From Artemia franciscana (taxonomy: Eukaryota; Arthropoda; Branchiopoda; Anostraca; Artemiidae), in assembly GCF_032884065.1 (NCBI RefSeq), contig NC_088868.1, forward strand, positions 2,413,043 through 2,477,042: a stretch of DNA of 64,000 bases. The letters are read 5' to 3'. The notes below the pieces were generated by a model that did not search any database, was not told where the DNA came from, and was given only the letters and a program-made list of their open reading frames with translations. Positions within the stretch are counted from its first letter, which is position 1. Each line of letters begins with the position of its first letter. This document shows, piece by piece, positions 36,330-49,290 of this stretch. The position numbers and the translations under genes were made by a program.

Positions 36330-37556
36330 GCCAAAGAGCCCTTGGAGGAATAGTAAAATGTAATATTGTGTGTGTATTTCATGATAAATAAATATTATTT
36401 TATTATCTGACTAGATTACAGAAGCACTTCATTATATCACAAAAAAAAACAGATTTTTCAGTTTCAATCTTCAGTGATTATTAGTTTGATACTTGAAAAC
36501 AAATAAAAAAAAATAGTAGCTAAAGCACCATCCAAACAAATACATGTTTGTTTTGTTTTTTTTTAAATTTACTGGTCTCTGCCTTTTTGCCAATTTCTCC
36601 TTTGACATGCTTTGTCTTTTCAACTTTCTACAAATTGTCTGCTTTGAAATCTATTCCTATTATTTGATAAAAAAAAATTAGAAATTTGCATTGAATTCGA
36701 AGGTGGCTTCATTAAAATTTCATTCAAAAAATAATTTATTTCGAATTAAATTACATTTAAAAAAAACTGCTAACAAGACTGTAGTCACACCATCACAGTT
36801 GAAAAGGAAATTCATCCCCAAAAGACTACCAAGGTAACTCAATACCATCAATATCCAGAAGTTTATTGATAAATATATCAATAAGCATAATTTCACTTTT
36901 AAATCGTTTTCCACAACCCTCCTCCCTTCCTGTAAAAAAGTCTCCACCCGGAACCCGTATGCACCTTAACAGCCACTATATCCTTTTTCCCCTGGTCTTT
37001 AAAAGACCTACCATAGACTTTTAAAAGTAAATACCCTGCCATATACAACATAATTTTTGTCAAAAATATTGTTTTATTTTAAAATTTGTTTTTATTTTTA
37101 AAATTATGTTTTATTAGTTAAATAAAGTATGTAGATATACATATTTATGCTCAAATGAGCCCATAAACATATTTCTATGATATTTCAGTGCCCTCCCTAC
37201 TAAGAGTAATTAAGAAACGCTCCCCATGTAAAAAAAGTTATTTGTCTTGTTACTCAAGATAGGGAACTGTAATATCTCGAAATGGGAATCTATGGTGACT
37301 GGTGCAGGTCACCATTTTGTGGTGTTTCAGGGTTTTTTGAAGTTTTTATATTTTGCAAACTTTTATCATTAAGATTAGGCCTAATTGAAATAATAGTTAC
37401 CATTCCTTAACAACTTTCAAATGGCTATACTTTCACATTACTATTTCTTCAATACGGTTTTAAATTTCAGTTACTATGGGCTAGTATTCATTGCCCCAAA
37501 AGGGGCAACCATGATGAAATAACACTTTTTTAAGCTAAAATAAAAGAAAAGCTGAC
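36330..37556. other. Asx intron, unassigned
   Basis: AT-rich sequence before the DEUBAD exon. I see no gene or repeat that I can name. Confidence 0.4.
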
Positions 37557-37917
37557 CTCATTTTACCACCATCTGCTTCAAGTTTATCAACCTCTGGCAA
37601 CAGTGCAATCAATTTTTGCTGATACAGCTCAGGCAGTGAGCCAAATGTATGCTTATTCAAAAGCATTCTCATGTTAGCATGAACTAGAATAGAATTGGGA
37701 GTTTCCAAATCAAGACACCCTTCACGAGTCTGCGCCAGTCTTTCTGCTGTTGTCAACTTTTTAGAAGTCTTTTTCCGTTTCACTTTTTTATCAAAACCTG
37801 GTATGGAGGCAAGAATATCTTCCATAGTTGTTCGTGTAGGACAACCAACTGATGGTGAAGATCTGTCCATGGCTGAATCAATCGTTTGGTTGACTTCAGT
37901 TGACAGTTCTTCTGTAC
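37557..37917 (-). CDS. Asx: Asx/ASXL homologue, exon with first half of the DEUBAD domain
   Basis: Internal exon of an Additional sex combs homologue. ASXL proteins use the DEUBAD domain to bind and activate BAP1/Calypso, which removes ubiquitin from histone H2A in the nucleus (Polycomb PR-DUB). The exon opens with a Ser/Thr-rich stretch, then a basic segment KRKKTSKKLTTAERLAQTRE, then the DEUBAD core SILVHANMRMLLNKHTF and LYQQKLIALLPEVDK, which I recognise as the ASXL signature. Borders are acceptor tgtatttag before 37917 and donor ATGAG/gtcagc at 37556. The incoming phase is 1 and the outgoing phase is 2. The phase-2 end joins in frame to the exon at 26785, which carries the rest of the domain. 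The upstream intron is long, and the HARE-HTH exons expected before it were not located. Confidence 0.92.
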
Positions 37918-38593
37918 CTAAATACATGAAAATAGGTATCAATAGTGTGTTCGTGATTAGTTACATTATATCACCTTAAATAAAACGATAAGAAAAATTC
38001 TAATTTATAATGAAGACACATAATATAAAGGGGAAACATCATAAGCAATGTAGTCATGATCCCAACAAAAAGGATAGAGAAAATAATCACTAAAAAGAAT
38101 AGCATTTTTTTTTTCTTTTCATTAAATTCTTTTAATACAGATATCCTTTTTTTAGTATTGTTGTTCCCAAGTAATGAATGTCTTCAAGGCATGTTGGAGT
38201 GTGTATAGTGCTTTGGTGGTTTCATCCTGTGTACTTAGTCATTCTGATAATTGTTTTCAGCACTTTTTTTTAATTATTTTCTATAGATATTTCTGTTTTC
38301 TTTTTTATTTCTCCTTTTCCTTTCCTTGCCTTTCTGCATGGACATGATCCAATCATTCAGTAGAAAATTGTATTTTCTGTACTTTACAGGTATTTAGCCT
38401 AATAGAAAATATCCAAAATTTTTATTTTCAATGATGCATCATTCATGCATATATTGCTTACACTTGAAAAAAATTGCCTTAAAACTACCTAAAAATAACA
38501 AAAAGCAAAATCTAGAAGAGAATGGCAATTTTAACTCCTTTTACTACCTCCAGTTACATGGCAGATTTGACAATAACCCTGGAACATGTCAAG

Positions 38594-38635
38594 TTCTTTT
38601 AGGGGAAGGGGGGACCCCCCCTTCCCCTAAAAGAA
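38594..38635. repeat. strong G/C-tipped hairpin
   Basis: 20-base arms (38594-38613 and 38616-38635), perfect complements with loop ac. The arm is ttcttttaggggaagggggg. Confidence 0.92.
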
Positions 38636-38734
38636 GACTAATCTGCCCCAGAGAGGCGGACAAAAACAATATGTCACCTTAAAAATGAAAATACTAATAA
38701 CTAAAGTCAACACTAGTATTAACAATTAGTTAAA

Positions 38735-40560
38735 TTTACAAACAGTTCATGGTCATGAACCATAGTAAGGAGCGAGTAGACTCAATAGTAACTGAAACAC
38801 TAAAAACAGAATTTTGATACCAATATATACATAAATGAATCAAATTCTTATGCTGATTTTAAATATATAAGTTTCATCAAATTTAGTCTTACCAATCAAA
38901 AGTTACGAGTCTGAGAAAATTTGCCTTATTTTCGAAAAAATAAAAAATACCCCCTAAAAGTCATAGAATATTACCACCACACCATCAGATTTATCATATC
39001 AGAGAACCCTACTGTAGAAGTTTCAAGCTCATATCTGCACAAATGTGGAATTTTGTATTTTTTGCCAGGGATGATCATATCAATCAAGTAGTCCTAGAAT
39101 GTCGTGAGAGGGCTCATTCTAACGGAAATTAAGTTCTAGTGCCCTTTTCAAGTGATCAAAAAATTGGAGGGCAACTAGGCCCCCTCCCACGCTCATTTTA
39201 CCCGAAAGTCATCGGATCAAAATTTCAAGATAGCCCTTTTGTTCAGTATAGTCAAAAAATCTCATAAAGATGTCTTTGAGGATGACTTAATCCCCCACAG
39301 TCCCTGGGGGAAGGGCTGCAAGTTATGAACTTTGCTCATTGTTTACATATAGTATTGGTTATTGGAAAGTATATAGACGTTTTCAGGCGGGATTTTTTCT
39401 GGTGGTGGGGAGTGGCTTATGGGAGATGATCTTTCCATGGAGGGGTTTATCACGGGAGAAGAGAATTTGGATTCTCCTGCATTATTTAAAAATCATTAAA
39501 AATTAAATAAAAAGAAACAAGTTTTTTCAACTGAAAGTAAGGAGTAACATTAAAACTTAAAATGAAGAGACATTATTATGTATATGAGGGGGTTTGTCCC
39601 TTTCTCAATATATCATTCTTTACCCTAACGTATTTTAGTACTTTCAAAAGAGCTGTTTATTCTAATTAAACGGCCTTTGTGATTCAGGAACCATTCTTAA
39701 AGAATTAAAACAAAATTCAAACTTAAGTGTAAAGAGTGAGGTATTGACGAGGGGGCGAACCCCCTCATATACGGAATAAAAATAAACAAATATAGAAGTT
39801 TATTGCGTAACTTAATTTGTAAATTACGTACATTTATTACTAATAAAAACGTTCGTAAATAAAATGAAAAGCTCTAGTAGTCTTTTTAAGTGACCAAAAA
39901 AACGAAGGGCAACTAAGCCCCCTCTCCTGCCCTTTTTTTATCTCAAAACCGTCTGATCAAAACTTTGAGAGAGCCATTAGTAAAATTAATATGCAAATTT
40001 CGTTTTAATTATTCATGTACGTTTAACCAAAATCAAAACCTGCATTAATTCAAAAACGTTTCGAAATTAAATAAAAAAAGAAGTTTTTCACTGAAAGTAA
40101 GGAGCGACATTAAAGCTTAAAACGAGCAGAAATTATTCCGTTTGTAAAAGGGGCTGTCCCCTCCTCAATGCCCTGCTCTTTCCGCTAAAGTTTGACTCTT
40201 TCTCAAAACTCTACTTTTTAAAACAATGAAAAACTTTAGCGTAAAGAGCGGGGCATTGAGGAGGGGACATCCCCTTTCATTTACGGAATAGTTTCTGTTC
40301 GTTTTAAGTTTTAATGTCACTCCTTACTTTCAGTAAAGAACTTATTTAATTTTGGAACGTTTTTTAATTAATGTAGGTTTTGATTTTGGCTCAACATACA
40401 AGAATAATTAAAAGAAAATTTGCATATTAATTTTACTTTTTTGGCTAAATGACTTTCTCAAAGTTTTGATCAGACGGTTTTGAGAAAAAAAAGAGCAAGA
40501 GAGGGGGCTTAGTTGCCCTTCGATTTTTTCGGTCACTTAACAAGACCAATATACATTCTA
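38735..40560 (+). repeat. family B composite repeat, copy 1
   Basis: Begins atagtaaggagcgag and actcaatagtaac, then cagagaaccctactgtagaa, attggagggcaactaggccc and cacagtccctgggggaaggg. Two fold-back modules follow (39.52-39.79 and 40.08-40.35 kb). Ends near agttgcccttcgattttttc. No coding frame. Copy 2 is at 41.5 kb and an inverted partial copy at 45.9-46.44 kb. Confidence 0.8.
40085..40350. repeat. fold-back module of family B
   Basis: Left arm from actgaaagtaaggagcgaca through ggggctgtcccctcctcaat; right arm from gcattgaggaggggacatcc to ttaatgtcactccttacttt. The arms are about 115 bp, the centre about 35 bp. Confidence 0.88.
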
Positions 40561-40599
40561 AATCTTTAAAGCAGAACTATGACTTCCAATTTAAAATCA

Positions 40600-41270
40600 A
40601 ATGAGCCATCTATGAAGTCTGTATGACCCCTACCCCTTTCTATGAAAACCTTATATGTTAACAAGGAACAGCTTAGATAACCTACAGCCATTGTCCTGGG
40701 GGTTGTGGGTGGTTTTGTCAACCCTGGAGGCATACTTATTTGACCTTTAGACTATTTTGAACAAAATGGCTATCTGAAAATTTTGATTGAACACATTTGG
40801 GGAAAAGAGTGCCTGAGGGGCTAGTTGTCCTCTGATCAATTTCATTTTGGATTTCACTTATTTTTTAATAGTAATTTCTGATCATTTTGAGAACCATAAT
40901 GGGAATTATTTTCTTCTGGTCTTGAGTTTAATATGGCTTTATGTTTCTTTGAAAACGTAAATGTAATAGTCTGTTTCCGTCTGTTAATATTCTCAATTTC
41001 CAATCAAGTGAGCCTCCTCCAAAGTTTATACAACCACGCCTTCCATAAAAACCTCAAATGCTCCTGATGCAGAACTTACGACCCTTGCAATACATTAAAA
41101 ATTGGGTTAAAACTTGTCATACATTTGGGAAAAAGAAGACATGGCTAGTTACCCTTCAATCACTTATAAGTCTTAGAAAGGGCACTAGAGCTTCCAATTC
41201 AAATCATATAAGCCCCCTCTTGAGTTTATACAACAACACTCCCATATGAAGTGCCTCTGGGGAAAGAAAT
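40600..41270 (-). repeat. family C relatives, antisense
   Basis: Two pieces with reverse-complement family C words (ttgattgaacacatttgggg, ctagttgtcctctgatc; then gttacccttcaatcac and gggcactagagcttccaatt). They are single units, not an array. Confidence 0.6.
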
Positions 41271-41361
41271 AACAAAAAAGTGAAGCCTTATGGCCTTTAC
41301 CATAGGCAACATTATAGCACTTTCTCTGAAAAAAAATCCGTAACACACACAAAAAACATAT

Positions 41362-41425
41362 TACCCTAAAATTACCCTAAAGGTAATCCTAAAATTACCC
41401 TAAAGGTTGCCCTAAAATTACCCTT
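41362..41425 (+). repeat. short tandem repeat taccctaaaat
   Basis: attaccctaaa and close variants occur about five times in 64 bp. Confidence 0.8.
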
Positions 41426-41494
41426 GACAGCCACCATAAACAGCTATCAAATATAAAAAGGGTCAACAGTTATTCTTAATCAAACACTTCGTGG

Positions 41495-43210
41495 TAACAA
41501 ACTGTAGTAAGGAGCAACCTGGCTCAATAGTAGCCAAAACTCTAAAAATAGAATTTTCGATACCAATAGCTACATCAAAAGAATCGTATTTTAATGCTAA
41601 TTTTAAATATATAAGTTTCATCAAGCTTAGTCTTACCCATCAAAAGTAACGAACCTGAGAAAATTTGCATTATTTTAGAAAATAGGGGGAAACACCCCTT
41701 AAAAGTCATAGAATCTTAACGGAAATCACACCATCAGATTCAGCATATCAGAGAACCTTATTGTAGAAGTTTCAAGCTCCTATCTACAAAAATGAGGAAT
41801 TTTGTATTTTTTGCCAGAAGACACATCATAGATCCGTGTTTATTTGTTTTTTTATTTTTTTTTCCCAGTGATGATCGTATCGACCCAGTGGTCCTAGAAT
41901 GTTGCGAGAGGGCTCATTATAACGTAAATGAAAATTTCTAGTGCCCTTTTTAAGTGACCAAAAAAATTGGAGGGCACCTAGGCCCCCTCCCACGGCAATT
42001 TTTTCTCAAAGTCAACGAATCAAAATTCTGAGATATTCATTTTATTCAGCGTAGTCATAATACCTTATGACTATGTCTTTGGGGACCACTTACTCCCCCA
42101 CAGTCACCATGGGAGGGGCTACATGTTACAAACTTTGACCTAGTGCTTACATATAGCAATGGTTATTAGGAAGTGTACAGACGTTTTCAGGGGGATTTTT
42201 TGGTTGGGGGGACGGTTTGAGAAGAGGAGGATATGTTGGGGAAACTTTCCATTGAGGAATTTGTCATGGAGGAAGAAAATTTCCATGAAGGAAGCGCAGG
42301 ATATTCTAGCATTATTAAAAAAAAATGAAAAAATAAATATGGATGTTTTTTTCAAATGGAAGTAAGGAGCAGCATTAAACCTTAAAACGAACATAAATTA
42401 TTACGCATATGAGGGACTCACCTCCTCCTAATACTTTGCTCTTTACGCTAAAGTATTTTTAGTAATTTCAACTATTTAAACTATTTATTTTATGGCTTTT
42501 GTGATTCAGGGGTCATTCTTAATGAATTGGGACAAAATTTAAGCTTTAGCGTAAAGAGCGAGGTACTGACGAGGGGGTGAACCCCCTCATATATGTAATA
42601 AAAACGTGAGAGTACAAAAGTTCGTTACGTAACCTAATTTATAAGTTACATATATATTTTACTAATAAAAACATTCGTAAAAAAATAGAAGTTCTAGTTG
42701 CCTTTTTAAGTAACCAACTAATCAGAAGGCAACTAGGCTTCCTCTCCCACTCCTTTATTCTCAAAATCATTTGATCAGAGCTATGAGAAAGCCATTTAGC
42801 CAAAAATTAAAAAATAAAAATGCAAATTTCCTTTTAATTATTCCTCTGCAGAGAGCCAAAATCAAAACATGCATTGATTCAAAAACGTTCTGAGATTTAA
42901 TAAAAAAAAACAATTTTTTTCAACTGAAAGTAAGGAGCGGCATTAAAACTTAAAACAAACAGAAATTACTTCGTATATGAAAGGGGCTGCTTCCTCATGA
43001 ACGTCCCACTTTTTACGCAGGACGTAAAACTAAAACAGTAAAGTTTTTTACTGTTTCAAAAAGTAGAGTTGAGAGAAAGAGTCAAACTTTAGCGTAAAGA
43101 GCGGGACGTTGATGAGGAAGCAGCCCCTTTCATATACGAAGTAATAACTGTTCGTTTTAAGTTTTAATGTCGCTCCTTACTTTCAGTTGAAAAAACTTGT
43201 TTTTTTTTAT
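41495..43210 (+). repeat. family B composite repeat, copy 2
   Basis: Begins acaaactgtagtaaggagca and acctggctcaatagtagcc. Same block order as copy 1, with fold-backs at 42.36-42.60 and 42.92-43.20 kb. The small frames here on both strands are by-products of the inverted structure. Confidence 0.82.
42920..43200. repeat. fold-back module of family B
   Basis: Left arm aactgaaagtaaggagcggc to catgaacgtccc; right arm gggacgttgatgaggaagca to gctccttactttcagttgaa. A short inner palindrome acagtaaagttttttactgt sits at the tip. Confidence 0.9.
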
Positions 43211-43749
43211 TTAATAGATGAATAAGACTGAAACTAAGATAGCACAAAATGAGAAAACTTCCTAATTAGAACATTATGGATTAAAGAGCCATATGCATTT
43301 CGAACATCAAAAAAAGATGGCAGTAATCAGTCCAAAAGCTAGTGTAGGATTCAAAAACTTCAAATGTGTCCCATGATCATGATGCATTGAATGCATTGAA
43401 TGCATTTTTCAAAGAACAAATTGCAAATCATTGGAAACATTTTTAAGAAAATAGAAATTGTCCAATAATTATCTGGGTCACTTTTATAAGAATATTATAA
43501 CCTAAGTGTGCTTAAAATGGAAGAAAAAAAAAGTTTTTTAGCACTTATTATTCTAATTGAACATCCTTTGTGTTTCAGGAGTCATTCTCAAAAAATTGGT
43601 TGAACTTTTAGCATAAGATATCAAGTAGAGAACAAGATATTGAGCAGAGGAGCAAATTCATCATATCTGGAATAATTTCAGTTTGTTTTGAGTTTTAATG
43701 TTGCTCCTCACTTTTAATAAAAGAAGATTTGTTGTTTTTTTTAATTAAT

Positions 43750-44410
43750 TTCTGATGGTTTTTCAAATAATCCTGGTAAATCTGGTCCCCCCTCTATGAG
43801 AAATTAACTCTTCTTATGGAAAATATGTCTGTCAAAAGATGCTCCCATGTAAAAAACCCCTATCCCTGTAAAATTTCCTCTAGACAATTCTATCCATGCT
43901 GAGAATCTCCCCATAAACTTTATTGCAAGTGATTCCACCTGAAAAATTCTCCTGGACATGCTTTCATTTGAAAAAGACTAATTTCTAATTGCTTTCCTGA
44001 TCATTAAGGAAACCCCACTTTCTGTGAACAATTATTTCTGGAACCCCCCTCCCCAATAGGAAGTTACTTATGTGGAAAATTGCCCAAAATAGAGAATTTC
44101 TCCTACAGAATGTTCTCCCATGTATGGGAGTTTATCCCACAGAAAATACCCCTCCCACTGAAAAATTTCCTAGACAATTCCAAACCCACTGAAAATTTTC
44201 TGCTGAACAACTCCACCTGCAAAATTGAGTTGACAAAAAAAAGACAAATAAAAAGAATTTTGAATAGGAATTCTTTCAAATTCCCCTAGTGTAAAATTTC
44301 TCCTGGCTAGTCCCCCCCCCCCTTGAACTTTCCTTCCTATGAATACCCACCCCAGCAGAAAATCCTCTTCTGAAAAAATCTCTGTATACTCCCCAATAAC
44401 AAATAACATA
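43750..44410 (+). repeat. degenerate short-period repeat
   Basis: Words like ctgaaaaatttcctagacaa, ccactgaaaattttctgctg and aattcccc recur every few tens of bases from 43.8 to 44.4 kb. The period is irregular. No coding support. Confidence 0.45.
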
Positions 44411-44419
44411 TGTGAACAA

Positions 44420-44615
44420 TGGGCAAATTGGACTTACAGACCTTTTCCCAGGCTGTGGGGAGTCATGTCATGCTAGAAGGGATAGTTATTGGATCTTTCA
44501 ACTATGTTGAAGAAAATGGCAATCTCAAAATTCTGATTGGCCAACTTTGGGGAAAAAGCAGCATGGGAGGGAGGCCAGTTGCCCTCCAATCTTTTTGGCA
44601 GTTTTATGTTGTGAG
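44420..44615 (-). repeat. family C relative, antisense single unit
   Basis: On the minus strand: gattggagggcaactggcct, ccaatcagaattttgagatt and gccattttcttcaacatag, as in the 23.6-25.2 kb array. Confidence 0.7.
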
Positions 44616-44619
44616 AGTT

Positions 44620-45890
44620 TGCTAGATAATGAAGTACTTCTATTTTATTCCTACACTCATTTTTATTCATTTGTTTATGTTACTTATGTATTTATGTTTG
44701 TGTACATATGTACTCATTTTATTTCTTGTCTCATTTTTATTTGACAAGCCAGTTGGGCTCATTTCTGTAGGCTATGTTTATATATTGTACTTATGTGCTT
44801 ATGTTCTTTTTATATACAATGTAGGCTAGCTGACAGAAAGCAGCAAGTTCAGTAGTTTTTTATGTTGTGAGAGTTTGCTTGTTAATAAAGCATTATTCTA
44901 TTCTATCTTCTAGGATCACGGTTTCTGAGATTCGTTTCTGATGTTTTTAAGGTTTTCTGAGCTGGCTGATTAAAGTTAAGAGACTAATTTTGTGATTTAG
45001 ATGTCAAAACAAAAAAAAATTAAGGAGACATCTTCACAGATTCTGGTAATTAAGCAACCATCAGTCTGTTAATTATGGATCTGAGAATAGCATTACATTT
45101 TTGTTTAAGATTGGAGTCCTGCAAGGGTTTTAAATCAGTAGTTCAACCATTAATACTTCAATTTAGTCAGCTGCTTCAAACACTACAATTACCAACTCCA
45201 TCCTTTATAATGACAACTACTTCAGCTATGACTGTTCCAAGCAGGCATAGACCTAAAATGGCAAGACTAGCTATGAACAATAAATTTTTGCTATTGTCTT
45301 GTGTATGAATTTAAATGTTGTTATTGAAAACTTATTAGCCAAAATAATAAGTTTGTATATGAAAAGTAAAGAGTGATTTTAATCTTAAAACAACTTAGAT
45401 TTCTGTCTACCATACCAAGTCACCAGGGTCGTAAGATTCAATTGTGAAAACAAAACCAGTTTGTATACAGGGGGAGGGGTAATACTTGTTTGTATTTAAA
45501 ATTTCTCTACATACAATAAGGTAAAAATTTCTCAGTACTGTGTAGACATTTACAATAATTGTTTGTTTTACAAAAATTCATGTCCTCCCCCCCCCCTGCT
45601 TTTTGAAAATCAGAAGAGTATTCTCAGACACTTAATATCTAATAGGAAACATTGAACTAAATAAATTTAAAATATTTGGAATCAGCATAAAAAGCCAGTT
45701 CTTTAGATCATTATTGCTATTAAAACTCTCTTTTAGAGTTTGAGTTAACATTAATCTCTGATGCTAAAAATTATACTGTTTTACTATTGAATTTGTCTAT
45801 ATTTTCTTAATAATAATGTAGTTAGCTTGAGTATTTTAGCCATAAAAAATACCGAATATTTTCAGTAGTCAATAATGGAACATATTCTTG
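44620..45890. other. unassigned sequence
   Basis: A small frame at 45075-45308 has no recognised domain and no splice support. Nothing else is seen. Confidence 0.4.
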
Positions 45891-45924
45891 GACATACATT
45901 TAAAGCTTGAGTGTAATCTTGGAA

Positions 45925-46440
45925 AATAATTGGCGTGGGAGGGGGCCTAGGTGCCCTCTAATTTTTTTGGTCACATGAAAAGGGCACTAGAACTTTTCAT
46001 TTCTGTTAGAATGAGCCTTCTAGCAATATCCTAGGACCACTGGGTTGATAAAATCACCCCTGGGGAAAAAAAAATAAATAAACATGCATCCATGATCTGT
46101 ATTCCAGCAAAAAAATGAAAAATTCCACATTTTTATAGATAGGAGCTTGAAACTTTCTACAATAAGGTTCTCTAATATGCTGAATCTGATGGTGTGATTT
46201 TTGTTAAGATTGTACTATATTTAAGGGGTGTTTCCCTCTATTTTCAAAAATGAGGCAAATTTTCTCAGGCTTGTAACTTCTGATGAGTACAACTAATCTT
46301 GATGAAACTTATATATTTAAATTCAGCATTAAAATGCAATTCTTTTGATGTAAATATTGGTATCAAAATTCCATTTTTTTGAGTTTTGGTTACTAATGAG
46401 CCTGGTTGCTCCTTACTACAGTTTGTTACCACAAACTGTT
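45925..46440 (-). repeat. family B, inverted partial copy
   Basis: Reverse complement of the 5' half of family B: gtgggagggggcctaggtgc at the left and gttgctccttactacagttt at the right (the element's start). Confidence 0.85.
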
Positions 46441-46904
46441 TGATGTAAGCACCATTTTTATATTATAATATGCAGCATATTTATATTAATCAGATTATCA
46501 TGTTTCCTTCTATTATCATTCACATTTTCTATTCATTTAATGTAGTATATTTAAACGAATCTTTTTTATTTAATATTCAGCACAATCACTCAGGCTAAAC
46601 TGGATAACACCAAGTCCACACAGAGTAACAGTTTTACAGTAGATCAGTATATACGTGTCCTATGTGTATGTATATATATACATCTACTAGGAAAGAGGAG
46701 GGAGCATTGTCAGGATAACAACTATTATGTTGAAAAGGGCATAAAATAGGAAATCTAATTGCTGAATTGGTACTTATAAAATAAACACCCTACTGCTCAA
46801 GTTGTCATTCATTAATGCATTATAGAACTAGTTTTTTTCTTTATCTAGTATCTTTCAGCTTAGCATGAGACAAGACAACAAAACAGAATCAATGAAAAAT
46901 ATAT

Positions 46905-47092
46905 AATTTGGGCTATATAGTTGCACATTAGGGGGATGGGGTGAAGTATTATGGATGGTGTAAAGTAAGAAAATAATTATTACTAGGCTACATAATATGC
47001 AGAATAATTATACCTAACACATTAGGCAAATGTATCTGCTATACTTTATATTCCCCCTAATGTGCAAATATATTGCTCAAATTTGTTTCTGA
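46905..47092. repeat. fold-back (MITE-like) element, family F
   Basis: Arms tttgggctatatagttgcac with attagggggatgg, and ccccctaatgtgcaaatata with gctcaaatttg. Related words occur at 47.70, 49.47-49.73, 52.0, 52.15, 54.0 and 54.19 kb. Confidence 0.75.
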
Positions 47093-48749
47093 AGTATTAT
47101 ATTTGTATCTTACTTTGGTATATTTCATTAGGATAAGTGTCAGAGAAACATATTAGAAGAACAATAGGCAGGGCATACATTATACAAGTACTGTTTAGTT
47201 TTTAATGGACGTCCACCATATGGCTATTATAAGGGGTAAAGCTCACTTATAATGCAAATGAATGTTATATTTAGATTCAGGATGAAATTCTGGGATATAT
47301 TTTCACATTACAGGAGGGGGTATACTTTGTATACATATAGGTTCTAAGAAATTCATGAATTTCTTTAAAAAAAAAACAGGAAAAACAAGGGAAGAAGCAA
47401 AGATAAAGGTTTTCCCTCTGCAAAAATCAAAACTATGATTATTCTGCATATTATGGAGTATGAATTGTTTTCTTAGCATGTTTGCTTATGTCCAGCTGGG
47501 CTCCTAGGCTTGTAACAGGCAACTAGTGGGCTAATTTTAATATTTGCATATATACTCTGTCAAATTAGCCATCTAGTGGTATCCTATTTGTTATGTTTGT
47601 TTTGTATATAGCCTAATAGAGGGGGGGATGAATTGTCAAAACTATGACCAAGAGAGGTTATAACCCTAGAATTGGAGTTATTCCTTTTGGCATGTATTCT
47701 AGGCTATATATTTGCACATTAGGGGGTGGGTGACTGGGGGTTAGAGCATAATTGAATTGCAATGAAAATGTGTGAAATCCAATTTTTTGTCATAGGCTAT
47801 TATGAAGGAGTTGTTTTCTTAACATGTTTCCTTCTCAACAGCCCAAGTTCTAGGATTATACCATATTCTTGTTCTAGTGTGTCCCTCTATAGAAAGTCTC
47901 TATTCTTGACATTTAGCATAACCAAAAATTAGAGTCACTTTAAGATCTATTTCAGGCTTTAAACTGGATTTGTTAGCCTTTAGTCTATTTTGAAAAATCA
48001 TTTAAAAAGGCATCAAGCAGTGTGCATAAGGATTAAAATCCAAGTTTAGCCTAGGCTATGTACTATCAAAGTACTAGGGGTATTACCCTTACAGTTACAA
48101 TGGCCTGATTTATGGGTATAAACTAGCCTTGATTGTTCAGTTACAACTGAAAGATGAAGGTAAAACAGGTCATTTGCCTATGACTATTTGTTACTTAAAA
48201 ACATAACTGAGGAATATAAAATGGGTTATTTACCTCTTACAGGGGTGTCATGATGCACTGTAGTTTTATGACTAAGATAAACTAGGTTAAGTAGCATAAG
48301 CAGACTAGCCTATTCACTTTAAATTTCATCACACAGGTATTAAATGACATTTAGAACTTTTGATCTTTTAAGATCCTTTCCATTTCCTTAGCGTTTACAA
48401 CAAATATGTGCCTATCCTTGAAATTTATTGAAGATAATCTAGGCCTAATACATACTCTGTGCCTGATCCTTTATGAAGGTATGGTTAGCATGGTGGCTAA
48501 TAATTTCTTGCTTCAGACCAAAAGCCGCATTTAAATTCCTCTTCCTTCTTCTTGCCTGTTGGCTCAAAGCCATACTATGTTCTTACATGACTGAGATTAA
48601 TATTCGAAATTATAGCAAACTATCCTTTTCAAAATTACTTTCAAACATATTGCGAATGTTTACTTTCAGATACACTAATCTTTTCTTCTAATATTCATTA
48701 GCACATAGATGACGCGGATTAAAATAATTTTGTGGTTCCTATCAATTTG

Positions 48750-48900
48750 AGTTGCGTTCGAATCGACTCGAAAAAGTCAACTTAAAAGTTGACTTTTTTC
48801 TCTGCTGCCGTTTTATTTAGTAAAAAGTTGACCACAGAATTCAACACAGAATTGTCAACAAAAGTCAACACAGAATTGCGAATCGAACGCTTCAATGGCA
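48750..48900 (+). repeat. gcgttcga/agtcaacttttt-rich repeat, left copy
   Basis: gagttgcgttcgaatcgact, agtcaacttaaaagttgact (self-complementary core), tcaacacagaattg three times, and gcgaatcgaacgc at the end. An inverted relative is at 55.01-55.16 kb. Confidence 0.6.
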
Positions 48901-49290
48901 AAAAATTTAGAAATATGAAATTGTTTAGTCTAAAGAAAAGACAAGGAAATTGTTAATAGGCCTAGTGGAAATAATGTTAGCTTTTCAGTGACCTGTAAGT
49001 AATCTTATGCATATTCCATAGGATTTAAAGGGTTTTGGGTGTTCTAGCCCTATCTTGTATAGGCTAAGCTTAATAAGGAATGAAAAGAAAATTTTATGTT
49101 GTTAAAAACGTTGATTCTCAGGAAGGCAGCTATCACATTGGTGAGTTATTCTAATATTACCAAATCTAACAGGCTTAGTTTCTAAACCAACCTATAATTT
49201 TTAGTTGAAAAAACTAAAAATTATTGGTTGGTTTGTAACTTTATATTATAGGTTAGTTAAAAACTAAAAATTATTGGCTTCTTTTCCCAG

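Noticed and set aside
45075-45308. 77-codon plus-strand frame
   Set aside because: No domain, no splice signals that fit a gene, and length within chance for this sequence.
48473-48691. Hydrophobic 72-codon frame
   Set aside because: Phe/Leu-rich by AT composition; no support beyond being open.
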